The notes: generated from the sequence alone by a model not told the origin. Positions 37,939-46,411 are shown, counted from the stretch's first letter. The stretch is DNA of 64,000 nt from Bacteroidales bacterium KHT7 (GCA_900102385.1 FNBQ01000002.1:124001-188000); one strand, 5' to 3'. Translations and numbers: made by a program.

Positions 37939-39291
37939 TTATTTTGTTGTTCGTTTAAAAACCATGTTCATTGTTTCTGGTGTCAACGGCTGCAGGTCTT
38001 GCAGCTTCAGGTGCTTCACCATGTGTAGGGTGCCCTGCTTGTACTTCAGGAAATGGGCAGTCTGGATGTGGTGCTGGTAGGCCTGCTGCGAGGCGTAGAT
38101 TTCGAGGATACGAATTTGGCAGCTATCTTCCTTTGTTTGTGTTGGGAACAGGCAGATTACGCCTGGTTCTTCGGCAAGGCTCGCTTTCTGAATTTCTGCG
38201 GCTGCAGCAAGGTATTCTTTCAAGTATTGCGGATGAATCTCGATTTCAGCCAGGCGATACAACATCGTATCAGCGTGAGGTACGTCAGCGGTTGGCTTAT
38301 TGGTGGTTTGACCAAAAAGCCAACGGGCATTCTCCGAAAGAATCATCTTTTGGAATGGCGCAAGGTCGGGCTCTTTCGATAGATAGTCCTTCATGCGGGC
38401 GAGGCTCTGGGTGAGCACCTGTGTAGCAACGTAAGGATAGTCGGAACCGTAGAACAGATGGTCGGGCGTGGTAATGGTGAGCATCATGCGGATGGTCTCT
38501 GGACTGTGTGCGCCTGCGAGGTCGTAGTACAGGGCGCGAAGGTTGGCCTCCCAGTCTATCTCACCCACCATCTTGTTGGCCTGCATCACGGGTGTCAGCG
38601 ATTTCATGCGAGGCACGGCAAGCGGTAGATAGGCTCCACAATGGGGCACCACCACCTTTACATTCGGATAGCGGGCCAGCACGTTGCGACTAATCATATT
38701 CGTTACGGCACGAGTGGTCTCAGATAGGTATTCCTGCATAGCCAGCGGCGTCTGTATCATTACTTCCTTGTTCACTGGTTCAGGGCGATGCGGATGCAGA
38801 ATCACCACCGCCTTGCGCTCGTTCAATACAGAGAACAGCGTGTCGAGTTCAGGTGCGCCGAGATATTGCCCGTTCACATTGGTAGCCAACTTGATGCCGT
38901 CGGCCTTCAGCACATCGAGCGCATACTTCGCCTCCCCGATGGCTTTCTGCACATCAGGTAGCGGCAGGGCGGCACAGAACAGGAATCGCCCTGGGTGCTC
39001 GCGCTTTATGCGGGCAGCGGTCTCGTTGGTTTTGCGAACCACTTTTGCAGATGTCGGTTGTGGCGCTGCCAGTGTTAGCACCGATGTCTCAATGCCAATC
39101 TCGTCCATCCATTTCAGATGCCCCGTCACATCATACTTCGGCAAAGGAAATCCCTCGTCCATCAGTCGATTCTCTTGTTCCAAAGCTGACACAAATTCAG
39201 AGGTGATAAGATGTGAATGTACATCGATTATGCCTTGAGCATGCACCATTGCCGCATACAGCAGTGCGATTAGTGTTACAATCTGTCTCAT
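37939..39291 (-). CDS. exported amidohydrolase/ABM-domain fusion
   Basis: The 450-aa product has a signal peptide (IVTLIALLYAAMVHAQ). An amidohydrolase-2 (ACMSD-like) TIM barrel follows: IIDVHSHL with metal ligands H25/H27, VVILHPHRPEP, VVVPHCGAYLPLAVPR and FYGSDYPY. After about residue 345 an antibiotic-biosynthesis-monooxygenase (ABM) domain follows: YRLAEIEIHPQYLKEYLAAAAEIQKAS and HIQTAHFLKYKQGTL. ABM domains include quinol monooxygenases, and the barrel family includes aromatic decarboxylases. The joint architecture on an exported protein suggests two steps on one aromatic or quinone-like substrate; this is inference. Confidence 0.85.
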   Translation of the reverse strand: MRQIVTLIALLYAAMVHAQGIIDVHSHLITSEFVSALEQENRLMDEGFPLPKYDVTGHLKWMDEIGIETSVLTLAAPQPTSAKVVRKTNETAARIKREHPGRFLFCAALPLPDVQKAIGEAKYALDVLKADGIKLATNVNGQYLGAPELDTLFSVLNERKAVVILHPHRPEPVNKEVMIQTPLAMQEYLSETTRAVTNMISRNVLARYPNVKVVVPHCGAYLPLAVPRMKSLTPVMQANKMVGEIDWEANLRALYYDLAGAHSPETIRMMLTITTPDHLFYGSDYPYVATQVLTQSLARMKDYLSKEPDLAPFQKMILSENARWLFGQTTNKPTADVPHADTMLYRLAEIEIHPQYLKEYLAAAAEIQKASLAEEPGVICLFPTQTKEDSCQIRILEIYASQQAYQHHIQTAHFLKYKQGTLHMVKHLKLQDLQPLTPETMNMVFKRTTK

Positions 39292-39305
39292 ACCTTTTTT
39301 GTTTA

Positions 39306-39878
39306 TTATTCGATTTCAATCTTCTTAATCACTTTGGCAGGGACACCACCGACAATCGTGTTTGCCTCGACATCCTTTGTCACGACGGCACCGGCTGCTA
39401 CCACAGCACCATCGCCGATGGTAACACCTGCAAGTACTGTAGCGTTTGCGCCAATCCATACGTTCTTGCCGATGTGGATGGGCGCATGTGTCATTCCCGC
39501 TCGCATGCTTGGTTCAAGCATGTGGTTGAGCGTGGCCAGCACGACATTATGGCCTATGAGTGCGCCTTCATCGATGATGATGCCGCCTTGATCCTGGAAC
39601 TTGCAGCCCATGTTGATAAAGACGCGTTCGCCAACCACGGTGTTCTTTCCGCAGTCGGTGTGGAACGGTGGAAACATCCCAACACTCTTCGGCACCTCAC
39701 GTCCCCAAAGTTTCTCCAACAGGTCATGTAATTCCTCGGGCGTGTGATACTTGCTGTTAATGTCTGCCGTAATCTGCAAAGCCTCTTGGGAAAGTTTATG
39801 AAACATCATGTGAACCCCAGACCCGCCTTCAACGGGCTTGTCAGAGGCCATGTAATCCCTGAACTCTTGTATCGTCAT
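39306..39878 (-). CDS. maltose/galactoside O-acetyltransferase-type hexapeptide enzyme
   Basis: The 190-aa protein has the left-handed beta-helix repeats ([37 protein letters not shown]) and the catalytic histidine region [31 protein letters not shown]. The N-terminal [15 protein letters not shown] matches the Maa/LacA/NodL family. It acetylates a sugar or similar hydroxyl acceptor with acetyl-CoA, so it is cytoplasmic. It starts 1 nt after the alpha/beta hydrolase gene stop. Confidence 0.9.
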   Translation of the reverse strand: MTIQEFRDYMASDKPVEGGSGVHMMFHKLSQEALQITADINSKYHTPEELHDLLEKLWGREVPKSVGMFPPFHTDCGKNTVVGERVFINMGCKFQDQGGIIIDEGALIGHNVVLATLNHMLEPSMRAGMTHAPIHIGKNVWIGANATVLAGVTIGDGAVVAAGAVVTKDVEANTIVGGVPAKVIKKIEIE

Positions 39879-39879
39879 T

Positions 39880-40977
39880 TTATTTCAGATTTGTCTTGAA
39901 GAATTCCTCCATCTTGTCGTATGGAATCTTCCCGTTCTTGTCGTCGTAAAGGTCGGTGTGGACGGCATCGGGGATAATCATCAGTTCCTTATTGCCGACA
40001 ACTGCGTTCTGACCCTCAACATGCTTGCCAGTCATCTTTTCGAAAGCGTACTCAGAGAAATAGCGGCTGTGGGCTTTCTCGCCGTGAATGAGCAGGACGG
40101 GCGACTCAATCTCGTGTGCCCAAGCCAATAGGGGCTGGTTGAGGAAAGACTGACAGCCGATGACGTTCCAGCCATCAGTAGAGTTGCCGCTGCGCTCGTG
40201 GTAGCCGCGTGGGGTCTTGTAGTAGTCGTAGTAGTCCTTCACGAACTGCGGTGCATCGTCGGGCAGCGGGTCAATGACACCGCCAGCACGCTTGTAGGTA
40301 CCGTTTTTGAAGTCCTCAGTACGCTGCTGGGCGATGGCCTTGCGCTTCTCCATGCGCTGTGCCTGGGTGTCCTCGCTCTTGAAGTAGCCCTCCACGTTCA
40401 CCTTGCTCATATCGTACATCGTCGAGGCAACGGTGGCCTTGATGCGGGGGTCGATGGCGGCAGCATTCACTGCCATTCCGCCAAAACCGCAGATGCCGAT
40501 GATGCCAATTCTTTCAGCATCCACATTGTCCTGATTGCTCAGGAAATCGACGGCAGCGAGGAAGTCCTCGGTGTTGATGTCGGGCGAGGCCATACGGCGA
40601 GGCTCGCCACCGCTCTCACCAGTAAACGAGGGGTCGAAGGCGATGGTCAAGAAACCACGCTCAGCCATGTGTTGAGCATAGAGACCGCTTGTCTGCTCCT
40701 TCACTGCACCGAACGGTCCGCTCACTGCGATAGCTGCAAGTTTGCCCTCAGCACCTTTTGGCGTGTACATATCGGCAGCAAGTTCAATGCCGTAGCGGTT
40801 CTTGAACGTGACTTTCTTGTGGTCCACCTTGTCACTCTTGGGAAACGTTTTGTCCCACTCCAGAGTCAACTGCAATGTCGTATTCATACCTTTTTCATTT
40901 TGATTGTTTTCACTTTTCTGATTGCACCCCGTGAGCGTAAAGCCCATCAGTACTGCGGCTAATAATGCTTTCTTCAT
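39880..40977 (-). CDS. alpha/beta hydrolase lipoprotein with cysteine nucleophile
   Basis: The 365-aa product has a lipoprotein signal (GFTLTGC18). Its hydrolase fold carries the nucleophile elbow [12 protein letters not shown], where C163 replaces the usual serine, as in dienelactone hydrolases. The catalytic histidine is likely in [12 protein letters not shown] and the acid near [11 protein letters not shown]. It resembles the YcjY/dienelactone group. The substrate is unknown, probably an ester, lactone or thioester in the periplasm. It is the second gene of the cluster, 64 nt after the flavodoxin-cyclophilin gene. Confidence 0.87.
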   Translation of the reverse strand: MKKALLAAVLMGFTLTGCNQKSENNQNEKGMNTTLQLTLEWDKTFPKSDKVDHKKVTFKNRYGIELAADMYTPKGAEGKLAAIAVSGPFGAVKEQTSGLYAQHMAERGFLTIAFDPSFTGESGGEPRRMASPDINTEDFLAAVDFLSNQDNVDAERIGIIGICGFGGMAVNAAAIDPRIKATVASTMYDMSKVNVEGYFKSEDTQAQRMEKRKAIAQQRTEDFKNGTYKRAGGVIDPLPDDAPQFVKDYYDYYKTPRGYHERSGNSTDGWNVIGCQSFLNQPLLAWAHEIESPVLLIHGEKAHSRYFSEYAFEKMTGKHVEGQNAVVGNKELMIIPDAVHTDLYDDKNGKIPYDKMEEFFKTNLK

Positions 40978-41041
40978 AAGATAATCTTGTATTTTGTTTG
41001 AATTCGTTCATGTTCGGAATGTAAGCGAACTTCCATTTCTC

Positions 41042-42115
41042 TCACTTAATCACAACCTTGTTACCATTTCTAATGAATATTCCTTTGCTAGGGCTATTTG
41101 CACGCTGACCATTCAGCGAATAGTGTACATCGTTTTCTGCATTGGAGCGAACGTTGCTGATACCCGTTGTGTTGATGAGCGATAGCGTTACGGTGATATT
41201 ACCTTGTCCGGCTTTCAGAATCTGCTTCAGCTCGGCTTGCGTCTTGCCTTCAATTTTGCCAATACTGGTAAACGTCCATGTATTTGTGTCGTAATAGAGG
41301 CAGAGATTCGAGCCTTGGTATAGGATGATGTCGCCCGGCTCAGTGGTGATGTTCTCATTGTTCTCAGGGAATGACTGTTCCAATGGGCCGACCTTCTCGA
41401 AGTTGCCGTAGTCGTGGGCCTCGTAGGTAATGGGCGCCTGCTTTAAGGCCTCCATTAGTGCCTGTGCCGAAGTGTTGTTGGCGAGCGTGGCAGTCAGTGT
41501 CTGTTTACCGTCGATGGTGATATATATCTTGTTCATAGTAGTTTGTTTTTCTGCGAAATTTAGTGTTGGTAGCCAGTTCTGAATTAGCGAGGCACGGTTA
41601 CTATGATTGCTGGCGTTAATCCACAATGCATCGCCCATCCAAGTGATGTTCTTCACCAAGCGTTCTGCATCGGCCACCACACCGCTAATGCCGCTGCTGT
41701 GGCTCGATACAATCAGCGCGACATTCTTACCTGTCATCTGCGTACCGTAATTAAAGAGGAACGTCTGCATGATGGCTGCCATCTGGCTCCACCACAAGGG
41801 CGTGACGATGACGATGTTCTCATACTGCGAGAGGTCGGTGATGCTTACGGGGGCGATGGCGGGATAACTCGCCGCATCATTGGGCGCAGCCTTAATGGCG
41901 TTCAGCAGCGCCGTGCCAATAGCATAGTTGTTTGCCTCGTACTTCTGCGTTTTGTCGGCAGGTTCAATACGCATCACATCAGCCTGAATCAGGCTCGTTA
42001 GGGAGGTCACTATCTCGTGACAATTATTTGTATAACTGTAGTACACCACCAGAGTCTTGGCGCTTATGCTCACAGCAAGGAGCATCATGCAAAATACTGA
42101 AAATAATCGTCTCAT
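41042..42115 (-). CDS. exported flavodoxin/cyclophilin-like fusion with C-terminal secretion-type tail
   Basis: The 357-aa product has a signal peptide (FSVFCMMLLAVSISA). A flavodoxin domain follows (TLVVYYSYTNNCHEIVTSL and IVIVTPLWWSQMAAIMQTFLF), then a cyclophilin-like domain from about MNKIYITIDGKQTLTATLAN to LYQGSNLCLYYDTNTWTF. The last residues (YSLNGQRAN...KGIFIRNGNKVVIK) match the short C-terminal tails found on exported Prevotella proteins. The FMN loop SYTNNC departs from SxTGNT. It is the first gene of the cluster. I start at ATG 42115, since a -7 box lies between it and an earlier in-frame ATG. Confidence 0.85.
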   Translation of the reverse strand: MRRLFSVFCMMLLAVSISAKTLVVYYSYTNNCHEIVTSLTSLIQADVMRIEPADKTQKYEANNYAIGTALLNAIKAAPNDAASYPAIAPVSITDLSQYENIVIVTPLWWSQMAAIMQTFLFNYGTQMTGKNVALIVSSHSSGISGVVADAERLVKNITWMGDALWINASNHSNRASLIQNWLPTLNFAEKQTTMNKIYITIDGKQTLTATLANNTSAQALMEALKQAPITYEAHDYGNFEKVGPLEQSFPENNENITTEPGDIILYQGSNLCLYYDTNTWTFTSIGKIEGKTQAELKQILKAGQGNITVTLSLINTTGISNVRSNAENDVHYSLNGQRANSPSKGIFIRNGNKVVIK

Positions 42116-42141
42116 GTCCTTTTCTATTATTAAATCCACTG

Positions 42142-42149
42142 CAAAGGTA
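42142..42149 (-). promoter_or_regulatory. -7 box for the exported redox cluster
   Basis: TACCTTTG on the reverse strand, 26 nt before the first gene's ATG at 42115. No -33 TTTG at normal spacing, which may mean an activator is needed. No regulator gene is adjacent. Confidence 0.55.
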
Positions 42150-42320
42150 CGCGCTATTTTCAACACATTGATTACCCAAATCTTGGATAGAATTACCAAT
42201 ATTACGGAAGATTCTATTTTCCGATGCAGAAATCGTCCATTACCCATTGAAAATTGCAATTGACGAGATTTCCCAACAGTAAATCTTCTGCTTACCCATC
42301 ACCTAATCTGGCTAAACCTT

Positions 42321-42397
42321 GCATATATCTTACATATAGCTAACATATAGTTTACATATAGCTTGTATATAGCTTACATATACCCTACATATACCTT
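42321..42397 (-). repeat. degenerate tandem repeat, seven 11-nt units
   Basis: On the plus strand the units are GCATATATCTT, ACATATAGCTA, ACATATAGTTT, ACATATAGCTT, GTATATAGCTT, ACATATACCCT and ACATATACCTT, without slips. The sequence differs from the array at 42549-42621 but the period is the same. Confidence 0.85.
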
Positions 42398-42454
42398 GCC
42401 ACTATTTTGTGTTTACCAAACGAACAATTCCATTAGAAATTGTCCGTTACAAGT

Positions 42455-42524
42455 TCTAAGTTATGAATTTTGAATTATGAATTCCCCAAATTTTCAACTT
42501 TAAATTTTCAAGTTTCAAGTTCAA
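42455..42524 (-). repeat. degenerate heptamer repeat, ten units
   Basis: Plus-strand units: TCTAAGT, TATGAAT, TTTGAAT, TATGAAT, TCCCCAA, ATTTTCA, ACTTTAA, ATTTTCA, AGTTTCA, AGTTCAA. It holds the 14-mer at 42491-42504 shared with 8969-8982. Confidence 0.75.
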
Positions 42525-42548
42525 ATATTGTTAACACCATTGCATCAA

Positions 42549-42621
42549 TATACGCTTCGCCGAACCTATCCCCTTGCTATCCTCTTGCTACCATCTTGCT
42601 ACCCCGAACCTTCAGGTTACC
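42549..42621 (-). repeat. degenerate tandem repeat with 11-nt period, related to 8763-8928
   Basis: Plus-strand units TATACGCTTCG, CCGAACCTATC, CCCTTGCTATC, CTCTTGCTACC, ATCTTGCTACC, then a 7-nt piece and TTCAGGTTACC. Its reverse complement shares TTCGGGGTAGCAA followed by GGTAGC with 8882-8903. The surrounding interval 42150-42843 contains no gene that I can support. Confidence 0.8.
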
Positions 42622-42843
42622 TTAAAAGTCGGTTTTTGCTTCTTTTCTGCATAATGATACAGAATGCCATTGCATATTATTACAGGGTACGATTTATCCC
42701 AGACTTACGTAATCTGTGCAAATATAGCATTTTCTGTTGACCGTAACAAGGCTTAGGCATCATGAAAAATGGCGTATGGGGCTGCCCTACGGAAAAATAG
42801 GTGTGAATCTTACAAAATAATATCGCTGTTGTTAAAATTTTAT

Positions 42844-42851
42844 TATCTTTG
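42844..42851 (+). promoter_or_regulatory. -7 box for apt
   Basis: TATCTTTG, 29 nt upstream of the apt ATG. No -33 TTTG at normal spacing. Confidence 0.5.
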
Positions 42852-42880
42852 CACGCTGGTTCAAAAAATAACAAATAGAA

Positions 42881-43411
42881 ATGAATAATCAATATCTTCT
42901 CGAACACTTGCGTTCGATAAAGGATTTCCCTCAGAAGGGCATCAACTTCCGCGACGTTACAACGCTTTTTAAAGATGCCAAGGCTCTTGAGATAATGGAC
43001 GAGGAGTTGTATCAACTTTACAAGGATAAGGGTATCACCAAGGTCGTTGGTATTGAGTCGCGCGGATTCGTAATGGGTTCGTGCCTTGCGCGCAGACTGA
43101 ATGCCGGACTGGTTATGTGCCGCAAGCCGGGAAAACTGCCAGCAAAGACCATTCAGGAGACATATACAAAGGAATACGGTACCGATACAATCGAGATTCA
43201 TGCCGATGCCATAAATGAGGACGATGTGGTGCTTATCCACGACGACCTTCTGGCAACAGGCGGAACGATAAAGGCTGCATGGAATTTGGTTAAGAAGTTC
43301 AACCCAAAGAAGTGCTACATGAACTTCATCATCGAGATTCGCGATGAGGGTCTGAAGGGCCGTGAGTTTATTGGTGACGATATCGAAGTAACATCATTGT
43401 TGAGTTTGTAA
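42881..43411 (+). CDS. apt: adenine phosphoribosyltransferase
   Basis: Apt salvages adenine to AMP with PRPP. The 176-aa protein has the family start LRSIKDFPQKGINFRDVTTLFKD, the substrate loop GIESRGFVMGSCLA, RKPGKLPAKT and the PRPP motif VVLIHDDLLATGGT. The length is typical. It is a single-gene unit, with a promoter directly upstream and a terminator after it. Confidence 0.96.
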   Translation: MNNQYLLEHLRSIKDFPQKGINFRDVTTLFKDAKALEIMDEELYQLYKDKGITKVVGIESRGFVMGSCLARRLNAGLVMCRKPGKLPAKTIQETYTKEYGTDTIEIHADAINEDDVVLIHDDLLATGGTIKAAWNLVKKFNPKKCYMNFIIEIRDEGLKGREFIGDDIEVTSLLSL

Positions 43412-43430
43412 TTTAGGTTTTAGATAGCTG

Positions 43431-43473
43431 AAGCCCCGGGCGATTCCATTGCGAAATGCACTCGGGGCTTTAT
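43431..43473 (+). terminator. apt terminator
   Basis: AAGCCCCG (43431-43438) pairs with CGGGGCTT (43463-43470), with a partly structured interior, followed by TTATT. It separates apt from the convergent secreted-protein gene. Confidence 0.65.
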
Positions 43474-43480
43474 TGTGCCT

Positions 43481-44968
43481 TTACGCTAGTTTCTCGATAT
43501 CAAGCGATTTCTCTTTTACTATTATCAGCTTACCGCATTTAAGCGATACGTCAAGAAAATCTTTGCCTATGAACTGCCTTTTAATTTTGTTGTTTTCGAC
43601 AAGGTAAAATTCGTGACCATTACATGCGCTTTTGTATAGAAGTCTGTTAGGATTTTCTTCTGAAGTCTCGCGTGTATAGATTGAGTTTCTCTTGTATTGG
43701 CGCAAAATGTTCAAGTTTATGTCTACTACAATGATGTTGCCGCTTACGGTTCTTAAAGCATATTCGTTCTGTTTGAATGTCATTTTGCTGAATTTCTTTG
43801 ATGTCTCGTCGAAATAGTATAAAGTGTCGGTGACAAAGCGGATTGCCTTGCCGAAAATTTCCTTATTCCATTTCTTCGGAAAGAGTTCTTTTGAAATCAG
43901 TTCGCCGTTTTCTCTGTTGTATTTTGCTATATACGGAACGCCGAATTTCTTCAGTTTTTCTTCGCGTTTGTTGTTCGCCTTTACTTTGTTTTGCACCGAA
44001 TGGGCTTCGTTTATCATAATTACAGTGTCGCCGCTGAAACAAAGTTTGGTATGTCCTATTCTGTCTTCTTCAAAGGTGTTTTGCCATATATTCTTCATTT
44101 TTTTATCGAAGCAGAAGAGTTGCTTTTGGTCTGCCAGAAAGATGTTGTCACCGTTCTTCACAAATTCCATTTGTGAGTCTCCTAAAACATATCCTTGCGA
44201 CATAATGGTTGCTCCAATCATTCCTCCTAGCGCTCCTCCTCCAATTCCAAATGCTACAAAGTATGAAGGATTACCGCCGCTGGTTTCGGCTTCAGAATAC
44301 ACTAAGTCGTGTACAAGCTTTATATTTTTCCCTGTATTGATGTCGAGATAGTTTAGCGATTTTGATGTGAATGCAATATGGTCGTCGTCCATTCTTAAAA
44401 TGTTGTTTAACTGCTCGTTTGCATTCTTTGTTATCTCACATTCCCATAGACTCTTTCCTGTTGAAAGTCTGTATCCGTATATGTAATTGTTTGAAGACTT
44501 TAGAACGCCAATCATGATGTCTTTTTGCGCATCGATGAAGAAAGGTAGAATTCGTTTCGAATACGCCTTTTTGTACGTCTTCGTTTCAATAAGTGTGGCT
44601 CGAGATTCGAAGTCGCTAAGAGTCAGAATATTGTATCCCGATTTGCTGTAGCAATACTCTAATGGGACGCAGTCGCCCTTAGTCTTGAACATGCCATAAG
44701 GTAGTCTGAGAAACATAAGTTGTTCGGGAGATGTCTCTTCCCAAGTCAGCTCTCCAGAGTCGATGTTGTATATTCTGTAATGTGCCTTCTTGTGTCCACC
44801 TAGTCCACCTTTTACACGTGTGTCGACTATGATTTCTCTCGACCCTTTTGGAATAGAAATTCTGTTAATGGAATCTTCTATTTCTATGTGCACGATATTC
44901 TGCGCAAAGGCAGTAGCGCAGCAGAACATCATGGCGCACAGAGATAAGTTTCTAGTTATTCTTTGCAT
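43481..44968 (-). CDS. exported protein of unknown function, possibly a beta-propeller
   Basis: The 495-aa product has a signal peptide (LSLCAMMFCCATAFA). The mature chain contains repeated phrases such as GYRLSTGKSLWECEI, LDINTGKNIKLVHDL, LFCFDKKMKNIWQNTFEED and KYNRENGELISKEL. These are reminiscent of PQQ-like beta-propeller blades (xDxxTGkxxW). A hydrophobic glycine-rich insert (VAFGIGGGALGGMIGATIMSQ) sits near residue 250. I cannot name a family. Two reverse-strand genes, this and the PAP2 gene upstream, are 75 nt apart. Confidence 0.7.
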   Translation of the reverse strand: MQRITRNLSLCAMMFCCATAFAQNIVHIEIEDSINRISIPKGSREIIVDTRVKGGLGGHKKAHYRIYNIDSGELTWEETSPEQLMFLRLPYGMFKTKGDCVPLEYCYSKSGYNILTLSDFESRATLIETKTYKKAYSKRILPFFIDAQKDIMIGVLKSSNNYIYGYRLSTGKSLWECEITKNANEQLNNILRMDDDHIAFTSKSLNYLDINTGKNIKLVHDLVYSEAETSGGNPSYFVAFGIGGGALGGMIGATIMSQGYVLGDSQMEFVKNGDNIFLADQKQLFCFDKKMKNIWQNTFEEDRIGHTKLCFSGDTVIMINEAHSVQNKVKANNKREEKLKKFGVPYIAKYNRENGELISKELFPKKWNKEIFGKAIRFVTDTLYYFDETSKKFSKMTFKQNEYALRTVSGNIIVVDINLNILRQYKRNSIYTRETSEENPNRLLYKSACNGHEFYLVENNKIKRQFIGKDFLDVSLKCGKLIIVKEKSLDIEKLA

Positions 44969-45043
44969 TACTTGTAATTTTGAATGATAATTTATGATGC
45001 AAAGAAAACTAAAATATACCAGACGGACAAACTGTTCTGAAAA

Positions 45044-46351
45044 TTATTTTACGCTGAACATCTTACTGAATCCTATGCCGTAGCCGAATGTCTTCAGTCT
45101 GCCGCTTCCTTCGGCAATTGATGGAAGCGAAGCATAAGCGCAGTAAAGTCGAATGTTCTGCTTCAGTCCGCCCAGAAGCCACGACAGCGATGCGCCTGCA
45201 CCATATCCAAAGCCGTCGCGTCCGCCAAGACGATAGTCTATGGTGTTGAGGTCGCAGTTAGGGTAGGCGGTATAGCTGGCAGTTGCATTTGCGCCAATCA
45301 GCAGCGTGTTTGTAACGGGAAACGAGAAGTAAGGGCCGCAGCCAATCACCGCACAGTCGAAAGCGTGGTCTTGCGCCTCGCCGTTCACCTTTACTTGGTT
45401 CGTGGTGACGTATATCTGTCCGCCTGCGCCGACGTACGGGTTGAAGAAGTAAGCCGATTCAAGTCCGCCCTTGTTTCCTTTCTTGAAGGAAATCTTGTCG
45501 TTGCCGATATTGAATTCTGAATTTATGTACGACATTCCCATGAATGAGTTGGCGAACGAAGGTCGGAACGACTTGTCGATGACAGCCTTCTGCAATCTTG
45601 CCTTTCCGCTTTTTGGCGACTTGAACAGAAGGTCGGTAATCCAATATCCCAGTTCGGTAGAAGTGATTCCGATGCTTGCGCCCATCGACAGGTCGCTATA
45701 CCAATGCATGTCGTTTGTTCGGCGCATCAGAGCCGTAAGCGTAGCGCATGCATATCCGCCCACGCCAATCCACGGATGCTTCCACGCATATTCGTTGCTG
45801 AGGATTGTTGCGCCCGTGAAAGCCATAACCGCGTGAGTAGACGGAAAGCAGTTCGTGTCGCTTCCACCCATCGGACGGCGGCGGGTCACGTTGTTCTCTA
45901 TAATTTTCGATGTTCCCATGGCGATACCAATCGACAATGCGTTTGAGACAGCCATCTTCTGCCACGAGTTTCGGCTTTCTACTCCTGCAAGTTTAAGCGT
46001 GTAGGTTGCAGCCAGCGGCGCGAAAACCAGCACATTATCCACCTTGGTGCTGAATGCACTCTTGTATTCGGGCGATGTTGCAGCTCCGCCGTGGTCTTTC
46101 TTTATCGTAAGACCGTAATATCCAGTCATCACGCCGTAGTAGAGGTGCGCAATTTTCATCTTGTTCTGCGTTGCCTTCTTGTTTGCCTCGTCGTTCTCAA
46201 TCTCGCCAACCAGTTCGGCTGTCTCTTCCTTCAGAATATCTGTAGAATCGACTCTGAGGCTTGTTTCGGCATCAGCCGTAGCATTTGCCATCAGGCTTGC
46301 AGGTGCTGCCATCATAGCAACGGCAACGGATATAGTCTTAAAAAATGTCAC
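45044..46351 (-). CDS. PAP2-type phosphatase with C-terminal outer-membrane-like barrel
   Basis: The 435-aa product starts at GTG with a signal peptide (ISVAVAMMAAPASLMANA). The PAP2 acid-phosphatase motifs are RRRPMG, FPSTHA and RRTNDMHWYSD, in the right order, so it should remove phosphate from a lipid or similar substrate. After about residue 250 the chain becomes strand-rich, ending GYGIGFSKMFSVK with a large number of aromatic/glycine strands, as in outer-membrane barrels. The architecture suggests a periplasmic-face lipid phosphatase tied to the outer membrane; this is inferred. Confidence 0.85.
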   Translation of the reverse strand: MTFFKTISVAVAMMAAPASLMANATADAETSLRVDSTDILKEETAELVGEIENDEANKKATQNKMKIAHLYYGVMTGYYGLTIKKDHGGAATSPEYKSAFSTKVDNVLVFAPLAATYTLKLAGVESRNSWQKMAVSNALSIGIAMGTSKIIENNVTRRRPMGGSDTNCFPSTHAVMAFTGATILSNEYAWKHPWIGVGGYACATLTALMRRTNDMHWYSDLSMGASIGITSTELGYWITDLLFKSPKSGKARLQKAVIDKSFRPSFANSFMGMSYINSEFNIGNDKISFKKGNKGGLESAYFFNPYVGAGGQIYVTTNQVKVNGEAQDHAFDCAVIGCGPYFSFPVTNTLLIGANATASYTAYPNCDLNTIDYRLGGRDGFGYGAGASLSWLLGGLKQNIRLYCAYASLPSIAEGSGRLKTFGYGIGFSKMFSVK

Positions 46352-46379
46352 TTTTCAGAATCTTTTTGCTTTAACGCTG

Positions 46380-46411
46380 CAAATATACTAATAAACGCCC
46401 AAATGTGCAAA
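46380..46411 (-). promoter_or_regulatory. promoter for the PAP2 gene
   Basis: On the reverse strand, TTTG (46408-46411), 20 nt, TATATTTG (46380-46387), a full consensus match. The GTG start follows 28 nt on. Confidence 0.75.

Noticed and set aside
40198-40962. 254-codon open frame antisense to the alpha/beta hydrolase gene
   Set aside because: The reverse-strand frame has a lipobox and nucleophile elbow; the plus-strand frame has neither and sits inside a reverse-strand operon.
42321-42621. CRISPR array
   Set aside because: The repeat units are only 11 or 7 nt, degenerate and contiguous without unique spacers, and there are no cas genes nearby.
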